Positions 1 through 13,110 of a stretch of DNA of 60,000 nucleotides are shown in pieces. The position numbers and the translations under genes were made by a program. The notes under the pieces are model-generated. The model ran no database searches. It was not told the origin of the DNA and saw only the letters and a list, made by a program, of their open reading frames with translations. The stretch is from Lineus longissimus (taxonomy: Eukaryota; Nemertea; Pilidiophora; Heteronemertea; Lineidae). The DNA lies in contig NC_088319.1 of NCBI RefSeq assembly GCF_910592395.1, positions 13,332,001 to 13,392,000 on the forward strand. Reading direction: 5' to 3'. Numbering within the stretch: the stretch's first letter is position 1; each line of letters starts with the position of its first letter.

Positions 1-2400
1 ATAATGGTGCCTTGCATCCCCCGTAAGTGAGATTGTCCCCTCCACTGAAAACTTTCACAGAACAGTCTTAGTGATGCCTGATTCACTCTACATCTCATAC
101 ATTGTATCAAACACAAAAAGCTTCCTTAATGTTCATCAAAAGTGGAAAGAATAAAGAGCTTCCTAATATCCCACTGCACACGTACAAAAATAGTGCCCTC
201 TCCTCTAAAAGAAACAACTGAGAGTGTAAGTACTGTCATAAAATAAATGGTCTAGATTAGTGGTACACATACAGAATATTAATGGTATAATCATGCACTC
301 ACTGAGATTGCTAAATGACATCTTATGGCCAGGATTACGCTAATGATAGCCATGCTAATAGAGCAAAGCATGATTTTGGGTTTACCAAGGGCTTTTTCTA
401 TGAAAGCAGGCAAAACCAAAGAATTTAACCCTTTCGCCAAGTGTTCACTGCCAACTGCGAACGAGTGCCAACTGTGACCCTGGTCATTTTGGGCAAAGGA
501 CGAGACTACATCATTGGCTTGCTGTTTAGATTGCAAGGAAGAGCATGAAGGAATCCATTGATAGAACTGCAGTACTCTTACTTTTTTTCTTGAATTTCGA
601 GAAAATTGACTTTGAGGACGCAAATAATCGAATTCGTTGTTAATTTGGACTTCTTCTTGCAATATTCTTGACTCCAGAACGATGACCCTCTCCAGTGTCC
701 AGTGTATAGTATCTTGGGTATTTGAATACTTGCTTAATTGACCATCCTTTAGTTTGTTTGATGCCCCTGATTACTGGTGAAGATAAATTTGATTTGCTCT
801 GTAAACGATGCTGGCAGTGCAAAATGATGCTGACAGAGCAAATTGACCATTGGTGTTGTGGCTACCTCAGGGGAATCACAAATCGGCTCACCTCCCATCT
901 GTTACTCTATTCTTATGGCAGTACATGGTCCAGTAAAGTTGGCTCTTCTTTCTGGAGATCTCGTGACAAATTTTTATAGATAAATAAATGATGTACACTA
1001 TATGATTGGTGCAAACAAATCTTTATGTCTTCATAAATGAGTGGTCTTGTACAGATGTTGCAATCCTTCGAGCATTGTGGTTCCCTGGTTGCGTTCCTCG
1101 GGACGGAAAAAAGCCGAGGCACCTGATGTAACCGACAGTCACCCTCTAGGAACTACATCAGTATAGGTGCAACTCGATAGGTTTAGGGGTGTGACTGACG
1201 CCATCTTGAGGAACATTTTTTGAAATTGAGCAGTTTACGTCCCTGAGCGAAAATTCATTTTTCAAACATCATCTTGAATTTCCCAAATTTTTTCGGAAAA
1301 TAGCCCATATTTGGAAAACCTGGCTATGCTAATCCTCCTTTAAAAATTTCACTGCTCTATTTCAAAAGATTAACTCGGTTGAATTGGGATCATAATGCAA
1401 CAGCATAATCGGATTAAAATGAAAGCTCTTAATGCATATTTTTTCAATCAAGGCACTAATTAGCAATGCATTATCTCTATCTTCTGGTAGACTTGATTAG
1501 ATTCAGACTTTGAGCAGATTTCATGTGGTACTAATTGGAATAATTTTAGTGGCTTTCAAGCGAAATGTATTTCTGTAAATGTCACAGCATCGTAGGGTAG
1601 CGCTGGATGTTGAGGGATAATATTCTAAAGAACATTGGTTGAAATGCAGTTTCACTCTCTATGTGAAACACCTTACACTTTTCTGGTTGCAGCCATAAGC
1701 GCTTTTGATTTGGTATATAATACCAAGCAGTCAAAGTCATATTGAAAGAAAGATGTTAGTGAAGACCCTCAATTCGCAAAAAAATGAATATTTCACAACA
1801 ACTCTTTTATATTTTAGTGGAAACGCCAAAGGAACGTCTCCCATTATGAGTAGGTACCCACACAACTCAATATATACATTTGCAAACCGTCTTAAAGGTT
1901 TGTGATCCGTACTTCGTTGCAAGAATCCAAATCTCATCAGCGTCCGGCTGTACATAATCCACATGGAACCTTGGCAACTTTATTGCCTCCTTTGTTGTGA
2001 AGAGCCACATAAACAACGCTCCAGGTGATAGCGCACCGGACATCATGGGATTTTTTCCTTGTCAGTCCAATCAAGAAGGTGACGGAATGGCGTTAAACCC
2101 ATGTTGACATTCAGGGTGCCTCGGAAGATTGGTCATAACAAAGACATAACGTGCAGAAGATGACTGTGTTTTTCATCAGACTAATAAAGTTGTGCGGGAG
2201 AACAGAAGAAGGTGAAGAGCATATTTAACACTTGAATCATGTGTGAATGGTTATCTTGCCACAATAAAGGTAAGTTTTAGTTTTTTTCATTGCTCATATC
2301 ATTGTTGCGGAAGATTAGTAAGTGTGGAGAATCAGACACTCCCGTTTTCCTTGATTTTCAAGGACGCCATGCGGTTTTTCTTCATCATAAACTAAATGAA
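1..2400. other. Non-coding, no recognisable gene
   Basis: All open frames here are under about 125 codons, overlap on both strands and resemble no family I know. No exon with convincing splice sites was seen. A few stretches (for example 426-480, with repeated 'gccaactg' words) look like decayed repeat. Probably intron or intergenic DNA. Confidence 0.6.
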
Positions 2401-2420
2401 TTTTGTTACTGCCAAGCAAT

Positions 2421-3080
2421 CCCCCCCCCCCCCCCCCCCCCCCCGATAACTATTGATCTTCTTATCCAACACGCGATCGGGTAATCGCACCAACCACTCA
2501 AAGTCACTACCGATACTTTTTCCGATAGTTCTTGCATCCGGCTAACATCCCCGGAGTGATGTATCTAAATATAGATATGTGTGAATGCACACTGGAATTA
2601 ACATCTTTATTGCCATTCTTACATGTCTTGTGCTTCTTTTATTCAGCAGGAACCCTGTTTATTCTCGTTGGTGGATTTCTGAGGGATGAGAGCTCGGAAG
2701 GATGTGTATGTATCACAATTTGATGACACAGGCATTGTGAAGTGAATCTGGGTACAACAATTGGGAGTGGCACCAGTGACTTAAGACACTGACACTGACA
2801 CAATACTGGCATCCAGCTGCTATCCCCCCCCCCCCTCGCCATGCTATCTAGTAATCACACCAACCATTCAAAGTCACTACCAATACTACTACTTTCCGAT
2901 AGTTCTTGCATCCGGCTAACATCCCCGGAGTGATATATATCTAAATTTACTTATGTTGGAATGCCCACTGGAATTGACAGCTATTGCCTTTCTTATTTCT
3001 CTTTTATTCAGTGGGTATCTGAGCTGTATATTCTTGATGGTGGATTTCTCAAGGAGAAGGAGTTTTGAAAGATGTACGTT
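2421..3080. repeat. ~370-bp tandem duplication, each copy led by a poly-C tract
   Basis: Copy 1 runs from the 24-base C run at 2421-2444 to about 2708. Copy 2 runs from the 12-base C run at 2824-2835 to about 3078. The two match over long stretches: 'caaagtcactacc', 'gatagttcttgcatccggct' followed by 'aacatccccggagtgat', then 'ttttattcag' and 'gtggatttct'. The offset is about 370 bases (2481 against 2851). Divergence is moderate with small indels, so the event is not recent. The homopolymers are probably length-variable. Confidence 0.85.
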
Positions 3081-3089
3081 ACAAATCAG

Positions 3090-4025
3090 AAATCAGAATT
3101 TTTCAAATCATGCAAATCATTTTGCTCTCATATGGTCAAATTATGATTTTTTTATTCTTAAAAATCTTCTTGAAACATCGTCTTCAAGAAAGCTGCAGCG
3201 GTGAAAAAAAGGTCAAAATTGACAAAACTTCTTTAACATGTTTAAACAAGACACATTCTTACCACTTTTTCCAATTTTTTATACTCAACTTCATTGAAGA
3301 AATACATACTTTTTAACAAGCACAGGTCAAGGTAAGCCAATACAGTCAGTCAGGTAACAAATAACTAATGCAGTAAGTTTTTGCCCTCATCGCTAACCAA
3401 TATTTTACCACTCATGTTATTTTCAACAAAAAGCTATTGTGAAGAAGCATCAGCCAATATCTCTTTTGCAGAGGAGCGACGAGACCACACAGCTAATATT
3501 GAACGCCAGTCACTCCTCTCTTCTTTTCCCGCCGAGGGTACAGATCCAATTTCCCGCAGTATTCATGAGGCGATGAACCGAAACACGCTGTCCATACACC
3601 AATTGTATTTCCGAGGATGTGACCTTTTTAGAGTGTGCATCTGTGAGGTGAAACATCTAACCACACATGAAAGTGTAACATAATTTTCGAAGTATACGAT
3701 GGAACACAACACAATATTGGAAAAATCCCCACACGATGTTATAACATGTGTTCTTGGTTTGATGAACTGTAGCAAAGGGATTTTAACAAGCTACTTGGGA
3801 AAATCATCATGATTTGAAGAATTGGTGAAATTGCTTTTGTCTACTCTGAGGGTTTCTTTTATTAGAGTTACGACATGAAAAATGAGAGTTGCAAGTTGGG
3901 ATCTATCGTGGGAAGAATAAGAAGAGAGTATCAAGATTTGTGGTACAGACTGACTGATCGCCTAACACTAGCATGGGATGTCCATGCTCTTGAAGCTATC
4001 ACTTTACTGTTTCTGTAAATACGGA
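3090..4025. other. Non-coding interval
   Basis: No recognisable gene, RNA or repeat was found. The reading frames at 3381-3683 (+) and 3563-3775 (-) lie antisense to one another and have no family resemblance. Confidence 0.5.
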
Positions 4026-4029
4026 AATA

Positions 4030-4387
4030 TTAAAGGCCATTTTATTCCACTGTTTTGTAAAATTGCAACTTTTTAACTTTTAAATTTATGTTTGCGTCAA
4101 TGACTCTAGTCCTCGGCACTTTCAATGACCCAGGCAGGATGGAGACTATTGTTGCATGCAATGTCAACATCTGTTGAGACGAAAAACACTTGTTTGTGGC
4201 ACACTTGACATCCTGTATAAATTCTAGCATTTCCGTTGTGTAGACAGATATACAAATTTCTGTATATTCTGAAACTTATACAAGTTTCAGCAAAGTCGTA
4301 TGCATAGTACCCGCACAATAGCATTGTGTACAACTGAATTTCTATTTTCCTGGACCACCAATAATTACAAACGGCGTGCCCCTTTAA
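4030..4387. mobile_element. MITE family A, long copy
   Basis: The left end 'ttaaaggccattttattcc' and right end 'ggcgtgcccctttaa' are imperfect inverted repeats. The right half shares the family signature 'attgtgtacaactg', then 'tctattttcctggacca', 'cca.taatta.aa.ggcgt', with the copies at 25.1, 25.6, 26.3 and 29.1 kb. The internal 'gtagacagatatacaaat' and 'gtttcagc' are also shared. No coding capacity; non-autonomous DNA transposon inferred from the structure. Confidence 0.65.
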
Positions 4388-4389
4388 AC

Positions 4390-7300
4390 TATACCCCACT
4401 ACCATGGCATCGATCATAAGCTGGCAGATTGTGGGCCTGATCACCAAGTAAATACTTAATCCCAGGCTCACAGAATATCATGTTTACCTTACAAACAATG
4501 CTAGGCTAGCAACAGGCAGTCAGTAAATGAGAATGGTGATAGGTCAAACCTTATTATTCACAAAAGTGAGCGCTTCTCAGTTGAACTTATCTTACATCAG
4601 CTGCAGAATTGATGGCCGCAAAATGCAGCAACTTTCTATGGCAGTCAATTTTGAATTAACAGCCACCTTGTATTTTCACTGAACTTCTATAGCTGCCTAG
4701 AAAGTTTACAAGTTTGGTTGCAAGATGACAAAACGCACAAAAATTTTAACAATGCATTTTTTTCAGCCATATTGCATTTGAGGCCATCTTGGATTTTGCC
4801 ACAAAAACCGGACATTCTCTTTTTGTATTGTCGTATATGTACATCACTACATTTATCTTGATCTCCAACATAGAACGCCCTTGGCAAATTATGTGACATT
4901 GACTGACAACTCTGGAGGCAACCCAAATCTGTGGCCGAATAATCCACAAAGGCACGGGATTATCCATCACAAAGCGACAGCAATCCCATTATCTGTACGT
5001 CCGCGACCAACGTAAGCCAGCAGAAAATTATATTTCGTAATGCTGAAGGGTAGTCGTTGTCTTCAAAGCAACGGTTCATTGAGGTACGCTGATGACGCCG
5101 ACTCATTAGGCATCGCCCGATATTTTTGTGTCGTAATTATCACACTCGGTGCGCAAACGCTATTTTTAGAGGTCAGGCAGCTGGATCAAAGTATCAAGAT
5201 ATCTTTTGTTTTGCAGGCTGTGTCTACTGTAGTGGAGCGTTTTTTGATGCATTAACTCATTCAGGCCGACATGAGCACAGACAAATCATTTTTGCTATAT
5301 GAGGCAAGACGACCATTGAATTTTTAAGCAATTTAGCAGTTAATTTGACAATATCAACTGCCATATCTGGATATGATATTCTGGACAGTTGAACGAGTAA
5401 CTGATCAAATTTGGAGAGGTAGTTGACCCTGCATGGAAAAATGGAAATGCCTGGGTCATACGGTTACGAAATGTGCACCCATGTTGACGGATACAGGGAC
5501 AGATGCCATTCTGAATAGTCTTTCCCAGCTCTGCTGACTTTCATCAAGTTTTATCATGCTGGCATATGTAATACTACAGTGCAGCAATATTGACTTAAAT
5601 TTTCAGCGAGCCACTTGGTAACAGAAATTCACAACGGATCCTGCCTTTAACTATGGGTGAGCATATTCATCAGAAAGAGGCTTTGACATTTGCGAAAATT
5701 TCATCAATGACGGGTGTCGTTATCCTGACAACTCGTTTAATGCGCGGCGTAGCATGACGTTCATTATGATGCCTGCAAAAATGAATTGGCTTATTTGGAA
5801 TGGTTTTATTAAGTGCCGATGTGATTACCTTGGTGTACAGCGGAATTTGCATTTGCAACCTGCGACTAAGTATGCAATGAGTATGGTATATTTCACACAG
5901 CATATGAAATGCTATAATGTGACTCAGACTGCAGGTACTTAAATCTAAGAAGACATGGAATTTACTGAAAACAAAATCACAAAAATATTTTTTGAGAAAT
6001 ATTTGCAAATCGTAATTTGTAACTGTTTACAGAGAGAACGTGGCTGGCGTACCTATAATAAATAACGGAAACTGCCGCACACACCAAATCCAACAGTACC
6101 ATTTCAAGTCACAGCTTATTGTTTTAAAGAGCTGATAATGTCATAGTTACATTGATGCTCAACTAAACACAATATTTTGATATGGTGTTTCGCCGTCGCC
6201 AAGGCTAAAGGTTATAAGCTCGAAAATGCAATATATTGCAAAATCATGTAAATGCCAAGCAGTTAGAATCATTAGCTCTACCAGTTCTACAAGTAATCAT
6301 AGTTGAGGAACATGCAATGTGATGTGGGAGAAAACCTACGTCAAGGAGGCAGAGTGAGAAACCATGTGAGGATGCTAAACTTTCAATGTAACAATGAAGA
6401 TAGTGATGATGCAGATGTGCAGGTTTAGGCCAGATGAATACTGCTTCTCTAATTAGCTGCTGATGAAGGCGGAAACGAACATCTTGAACTTTACCACCAA
6501 TCAATGCCAGCGTTTCGAACAACCTCATGTGCTCTGTTTAGCACACTGCTACCGCCGACACTAATCGCAATCAGACCAGCCCTGTTTTTTCAGCAGCCTA
6601 CGTTTTCTCTGAGACAACAGACTGTACCTTCCCATCTTTTTTTCTGATTGCTTGTTCCTGCGTATTTTCTCCTTCGCCTCCTGATTCTGATCACGAGACA
6701 CACAACAGAAGAATTAGCCAGGTTGGCGACCTTCCGGATTTTACTGCGTATTCCTGGAAAATCAGACCCCGCAGTTCCACCTGGAGTTAATTCGACATGA
6801 TCATGAGCTAATTATTGGACTAATTAACGGTACGATTTAGCAATTACGATAATTGTGCTGGTTTAAGAAAAAAATGGTTATGACACATAAATCTTACCAA
6901 TGAGCTAGTTCAATGTCATCTTAAACTCTTTCACAACTTAATACATTTTGTATGTTCAATTTTACAGTTTTAAGACATCTGTGTTTAATGACCGCAGTGA
7001 CAATTAATGGTACTCTTTAATTCAATATAGGAGAAGATAATTAAATTTCTTATCCTCGTAATTAACTTATAATAATATGATCTTCCAACAGAATTTAGAA
7101 TACGGTAATTCAATATCAGAAGTCAGACCCCAGGAGTCTGTGTGTGATACATAGATATCTCATATGCTGTGAACCCAGAGATATTTTCTTCTATATCTTT
7201 GTCTTTTATTTTCACGGTTATATAGTCTTTTTTGGTTTTTCTTTTATTCTGCCCCACAATACAATAAAATACACCTTGACAGTGCCCAACAGATCTGTGA

Positions 7301-7640
7301 AGAAATCGCTGATGAACGAATCCATCACTTTCTGGGGTGGCAATGGTAGGCATGTTAAACTTAAAATTTCCATGGTGACAGCTTCGTTTGTATGCCGAGC
7401 ATTATGTTTGATTTCTGATCAAAGCTGGTCAATCTCCAACTCAATGACTAGAATTTAATTCAAATTCAAAAGGAGTTATATGAGTGCAGATTTCACTAAC
7501 AGCTGTGTAGTGAGTTGCAAGAGAGATTATCAGACATCATGACACACAAGGCTCCAAGGTTGCACAGGTCCTTTAAGGAATCAGCACTCTTTCACAACAA
7601 AGTGAAGGCTAATTTTAAGGGTGGGAGTCCCATGAACAAT
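4390..7640. other. Non-coding, AT-rich interval
   Basis: No supported gene. A fragment near 5455-5510 ('ggttacgaaatgtgcaccca' followed by 'tgttgacgga') resembles the repeat module clustered at 48.9-49.8 kb. The open frames at 5670-6008 (-), 6244-6528 (-) and 7144-7458 (+) match nothing I know and have no exon-like borders. Confidence 0.5.
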
Positions 7641-7659
7641 TTTTGAAACACACTTCATG

Positions 7660-7900
7660 CATACACTAAATCAAATATGGTATATTGAAATTTTTTTTAA
7701 AGCAGCCCATTCCATATAATGAAAGCGCCGCACCATCAGATTTGGTGGGTTTGGTATGTGATTTGTGGATCTGAGAGCGTTTGAGAAGTACTTGATAGAT
7801 AATTTTTGGGACAAACTATACATGAAATCAACATAAAAAGATTACGAATCAAAGCAGTCCATTCCATAATCAAGTCGCAGCGTCAGATTTGCAATATCAT
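7660..7900. repeat. Diverged ~150-bp tandem duplication
   Basis: 'aaagcagcccattccata' at about 7700 and 'aaagcagtccattccata' at about 7852 are each followed by a related 'cgc.(c)..cagattt' segment. They are preceded by related 'acaatttttg'/'ataatttttggg' segments. Two copies, considerably diverged. Confidence 0.6.
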
Positions 7901-8284
7901 CACACCTGTCATTATCCTATCAACTGCGATTATTTTGTAAATTTGACCCAATAAGTCTTGGCAGCTGCTAAGAGCGATGCTGTGTTCACAAGCCGCCATA
8001 ATCGTAGGTGTGATTGTAATTGTGGGGAACAATCAGTCTCACACAATGCTAGGAGATGCGTCTGGAGGTAAGGATGATTGAATGCTAAAGATTTGGGTGT
8101 CTTGCACTGAATGATGTTTGACTATTTTTTAGAAAAGTAATAAAAAAGGTGATGAGAATTGATGAAATGGTTATCATGTTTTACTCTTGGTTTAGTAAGG
8201 TTAAATCAATACTAGTAGAAATATTATGGGCCCTTTTACCACAGACAGAATAGATGATAGCAATTATTGTGCTCCACTGGTAAG
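7901..8284. other. Non-coding interval
   Basis: Nothing recognisable on either strand. Confidence 0.4.
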
Positions 8285-8660
8285 ACACATACTAGACATG
8301 GGATCAAGCCCAAGATTGATCAGGCACCTCTGAAATCGGGGCCAGAATCAACATCTCTCCCACCATGGGTGCCATATTGGATACTTGATCTTGCCCGAAA
8401 TCGATAGGGCACTTCTCTCCGAGCCTACCCCATAATGCCAGAGAAAAGTGTAGCCCAACAAGGACCAGAATGTGAAATCCAAAATGGCCACCAGGCAGCC
8501 ATATTCATCACCATCATTTAGGCATCATGGCCAAGAATTGGGGCTTAGCGATACTGGATATCAGATCCGGCCCAAAATGGATAGGGTACCTCTCCAACCC
8601 CTGCCAATTAGCCACCGAAAAATCTCGGAATGCGAAATCCAACTGATGCCTTACTAGTTT
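8285..8660. repeat. Diverged repeat, three related modules
   Basis: Three related blocks: 'gatcaagcccaagattgatc' then 'aggcacctct' (about 8291); 'gatcttgcccgaaatcgata' then 'gggcacttctc' (about 8379); 'gatccggcccaaaatggata' then 'gggtacctctcc' (about 8563). The last two are also followed by 'aatg.gaaatccaa'. Spacing is uneven (about 90 and 185 bases), so this is a decayed array or part of a dispersed family. The 61-codon frame at 8472-8657 (+) is inside the repeat and not a gene. Confidence 0.6.
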
Positions 8661-11600
8661 TGAAAACATCTCTGGTGACACAAATCTTTCACCAATGGTG
8701 ATGACGTCCGATTGTCTTGAGAGCGATGGTCATATCACCTTGGTAATTTCCGTCTCCATCAGATAATAGGGACAACCTCGCCATGGATATTACGAATGTC
8801 GGTCATTATCCGAGTTAATTAAGGTGGGTCAGACAGAAGTTGCAGGAGTATATGAATAATAGCAGACCGTCTTAAAGTAACAACTTGGGCATGCGATATG
8901 TTGGTTTTTCATACTTTTCTCCCTTAGCCCCCATTTGTTATTAGGCATCAACTGGACAGCTTCAAAAAAGGATGACTTTCCTGAATGTAATTACTATATG
9001 TTACAAACCAACCAGTCCGACTCAAACTAATAAGCCTGAAGCAAGATGTGCCTGGTTTTGCTGTGAAGGGTCACATACGCTTTCAGTCGTGAAGTAATCT
9101 TTTAGAATGAACCAACCATTTTTTTCCCAAGCCGATTGGATCACGGCGTGACCGTGGGACTGCTTGGCCATGCTGACATGATGGCCCATCATACCGCAAG
9201 ACACACCAATTTGCCCTTGTGTTGACAAAAGAGGAAAGCGCATTTCAAGGTGGGAACGTTGTTGGTGACTGCAAACTCTTTTGATGGTTTGGATAAAAAA
9301 ACTTCTATTTCTGGTCCTGGGTAAAAAATATTAAAAAATTGCAATGTATTGTGGAAACATTGTTTGGGAACAGAAAACCAACCAAAAAGAATGATAAAAT
9401 CAGTTAGTGAAGCCATCCTTTAGCTAACAAGGCAATCCTTACAAATGCTGCTGTCCTCACGAGTCATCTAAATTAGCAGATGCCATAGCATATCTTTTCT
9501 GCGATCATGCCACACAAACGAGAACGCCACTTTGAAGCTAATACGCCATTATCTTTATCCGATATCTCGATATATCCTGAGGTTTTTGTCTACGAGTTCT
9601 TTATCCCCTTGTTTTGGCACCTTTTGTCGTGAAGCCCTGCAAAGTGGATTGTGATGTTCCTTTACAAAATCGCATCTTTTCGACCCAGGTGTTGGCGGGA
9701 AGGAGACATGAGATCGTAATACGCACTCTGATTAGCTTGTCACGGCGGAATGTATCTCTCTTTGAACCTCCTTGTAAGTAATCCACAGACAAATGGAAAA
9801 GTTGCAAATATTTACAACGTCAATCCTTTGGAATATATACGCATGCCTTCAAAAACGTCTGAAGCACTTAACTTTTTTCTTAATCAATTCAACACTCTGC
9901 TCTTTATTCGTGAAGACTTCCTCCATTTGTGGATTAGTTTAACTGTTCACCTTTTTTGGCAAACTTTGATCTCCATGTTTGTGTCTGTGATTGATGATTT
10001 CGCCCTCGCGTTGCGTAGGCAAAGCTTGTCAATTTCGTCCGAGTAGCAACAACCTCCTAAACGCCAGTTGATTTTAACACTGCTGGTTTTGCTTTATTAA
10101 CCTTTTCACTGCTGGAACGATTTCACACTCATGTCATGCTGTGTAGCATGACTAGACGGCTTAAAACTCTACATTAATGAAATGTACTGTGCAAAACCAA
10201 ATTTTCATTGGTTTCTAAAAGGCCAACACATGGTCACACGCACAGAAAAAGAAGATGGTGAGTTATGATGACCACTTGCCTAGAGCCTTATTGTTTATAT
10301 CGTGTTTAATTTCCTTCATTATTATTGTACTCCATCAACCGGTCTGAAAATGTCACATATCTCCTATCCAATCTAGCATTCCAACCAGGCGCTAAATTCT
10401 AACCATGTCGCCAGGTGACGCGGATATGAACTAGATTGGCAATTAGGGTTTGTAGCAAATCGAGAAATTCCCGAACGGCCACAGGTGAAGTCGCCACTGC
10501 TCTAGGGTGGACTTTATCTTACACATCGCTTTTAGCCCCATCTTCATCTGTGCCATATATAGGCATCCGGTACCATTCCCCCCAGGCCCTCTTTCTGCAC
10601 TTACGACCGTAATAATTGCAGGCGATGTGGAAGATCTAACGTTGACCAATATGGCTGGCGACTTCACTCTATTTACCTTTTATTGTGTATCTTTGATGGC
10701 AGCACACTATGAATTGATGATGAATTATGGGGGTGGATCGAGAAATGTAAGAAAAGGACCGCTCACTGGTGGTTTTTACAGTCAATTTTGGTCAAGTTCC
10801 CAACATTCATAGTCAACTTCCATGACTGTCAACCAATACAGTCCAAATCACAATATTAATCCCCAAATTTGCGTTTTTCTTGAGGGTTATTCGCCCCCTT
10901 GCCCCTCACCCCAATAAGCTATGCCCATGATAAAGTTCACATTTGCCAGGGGATTCACAAAAATCATGAAAACATGAAAATAAAACATGAACCATTATTT
11001 CTCAACAGGCAGACAGATAAATGGGACATATGGCAGCGACAATCGTTGTTGAACAGACTGCCATGATTTATAGAAGAATCCCCGATGTTGAAACCAGTAG
11101 AGACTGGAATGAAATGGATCTGAACAAGCCCGGAGAAGCGTTTAGATTTTACGCCACGGCAGAATGTTTTCATAAAAAGGATGAAAAATACCTTGCTCTT
11201 TTTCAAACAGACAGAGGACTGATATCAACAAGGCTTCATCATGTTCATGGATGAAAAATGGCAAAAATCGCCAAAAGGAAAAAGATGAGGACAAAAAGAT
11301 ATGGGGAAGTCAAAATCATGACAAGATTTATCTACAAATAGTTTTTAAATCTTTTTTTTCTAAAAAAGAAAGGGAATATTTTGACAATAACCAATAGGGT
11401 AGCCACCAACTATTCAATGAAGACAGGGGAAACCTGCTTGCCCAATTTCACAGACTTTGTGGGCAGTTACAAATGCCCAGGCAATGATTTGAATCAAAAT
11501 TATTCCAACGCCTGTGTTTGCAATGGTTCGCTGCCAACCAAAAATCAGAAGAAAAAAAAATCCTCCCAAGATTGGGCCTATTGTTCCGCGAGCCTAATCC

Positions 11601-12255
11601 CTGAACAGATAGTGGAGCATTACAATGGGGTATCAGCTCTCGGACAATGTTCGGGTTAGATCCAAAGATGGAGAGCGTAAATACATTTTGTAGACGAACT
11701 GTCTATTTTTCAAAAGCATCGAAGCAAAATGTTGTACCCTTTTTTTTCTTTCGTGAGTGGACGATCACACAACCGATTTGCTTATCTGACAATTATAAGA
11801 CAGAATCTTAATGATTCATACCACTCCAAAAGGCATTTTAGAGCTGTACGAATGGTTTTATCTTCAAGAGGCTTAAACGTAATGGATCTCATTGCATCAA
11901 CACCAGCGCTTTCCAGCCCTGCCACATGTTGACAGAACAAATCGTCCCTCGCGGAAACACGGAAAGAAAATTCATATGCGGTATAAGCCGCCAGCACAAT
12001 ATTTGATCAGATCATTCGATAATTTCCCTCATGCCGAGAATGTCTGATTTTAAACAAATGAGATGTTTTGCGTCGTACATGTAGTTTATTGTAAAATTTT
12101 AGAAGATATAAGTCTGATTTACTAACTCTTATGTTAGGTTTAGTGATTGAACATAATATTGAGTGAGAGCTGAGCGACACCTAGGGCATAACTAGCTCTA
12201 TAAAAAATATTGGGCAATTGCATTGAAAGTAGGAGGAAACCGGAGACCCATCCAC
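8661..12255. other. Non-coding interval
   Basis: No supported exon. The open frames at 9189-9416 (-), 10507-10812 (+), 11021-11254 (+) and 11381-11659 (+) are isolated, of no recognisable family and without good splice-site pairs. Confidence 0.5.
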
Positions 12256-12665
12256 AGAGGTCAAAATAATATTTCTTATAACATCAATTGACTTTATCCT
12301 TCAATTCTGTAGATGTAACATGATAGGCAAACCTAAGAAATCTAAGCATTCAAACTGAAATGCCATATGTGATTATCGTAGAAAACATACCAATCGCAGA
12401 TGAATGGTAATATTAGATTAACCTTATAAACGTAACAACCTGTGGTCAAATAAATCAATAATTTTCAAAAAAACAACCGACTTTACCCTTTGATTGTGTA
12501 AATGTAACATGATACGAATCACCATATGTGATTATCATTTTAGACATACCAATAGCTGAATTGAAATATCAGACCAACATTTCACACGCAACAACCCGAG
12601 GTCAAATAAATCAATAATTTTCAAAAAATCAATCAAGCTTACCCTAAAATTTCGTAGATATCATC
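12255..12665. repeat. Tandem repeat, ~160-185-bp unit, about 2.3 copies
   Basis: Recurring order: 'ggtcaaa(t)aa' (12259, 12444, 12600), 'gactttatcctt'/'gactttaccctt', 'gtaaatgtaacatgata', 'catatgtgattatc' (12364 and 12523), 'acataccaat'. The second and third units share 'ggtcaaataaatcaataatt' followed by 'ttcaaaaaa' almost exactly. No coding potential. Confidence 0.8.
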
Positions 12666-12814
12666 CATAACATTGAATCAAGAATAACACACACGTTTCC
12701 GAGGTACTCCACAATATTGATCAATGATTTTTCCGAGACAGTGCTGAGCCGGTGAGGCATCGTTGTCGACTACTCGCGTTCTAGCGGTAAGCGCTAGTAC
12801 GGCGTTCAAGACTC

Positions 12815-13110
12815 GTCTTAGTTACGCTACCACCTGTGGCTCCCGTAGAGCTTGGTCACAGATATTAACAAATATTGTCAATATTGTAATTTTCCAACAT
12901 TTTCAGCACAGCGTGGGTATAAAAGTGGGGGTGGGGTGGTGAATTAAAATATGAATTAGACTTTATTGATATTGAGGAAGTATCTTTATTGACTTGGAAC
13001 CAGAGTTTGTTTTAGTTGCGTTTACCTGTGCCTCCCGTGGTGTTCGGTCGCTGATATTAATCATTTTGTCAAGATTGTGATTTGGCGACATTTCAGTCAA
13101 GAGTTGGTAA
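12815..13110. repeat. Diverged ~190-bp direct duplication
   Basis: A block at about 12820-12915 ('ttagttacg', 'cctgtggctcccgtagagct', 'tggtcacagatatta', 'tgtcaatattgtaatttt') is echoed at about 13010-13105 ('ttagttgcg', 'cctgtgcctcccgtggtgtt', 'cggtcgctgatatta', 'tgtcaagattgtgatttgg'). Function unknown. Confidence 0.6.

Noticed and set aside
2290-2484. Frame with a proline run
   Set aside because: The prolines come solely from the poly-C tract in a tandem duplication.
5040-5255. YADD word in a plus-strand frame, suggesting reverse transcriptase
   Set aside because: Only the four residues fit. The flanking sequence lacks the hydrophobic strand and neighbouring motifs of RT palms, and the frame is 71 codons.
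12725-12800. tRNA-like stretch around 'ttctagcggtaagcgctagt'
   Set aside because: The dyad could form one stem, but no full cloverleaf, B-box or T-loop sequence is present.
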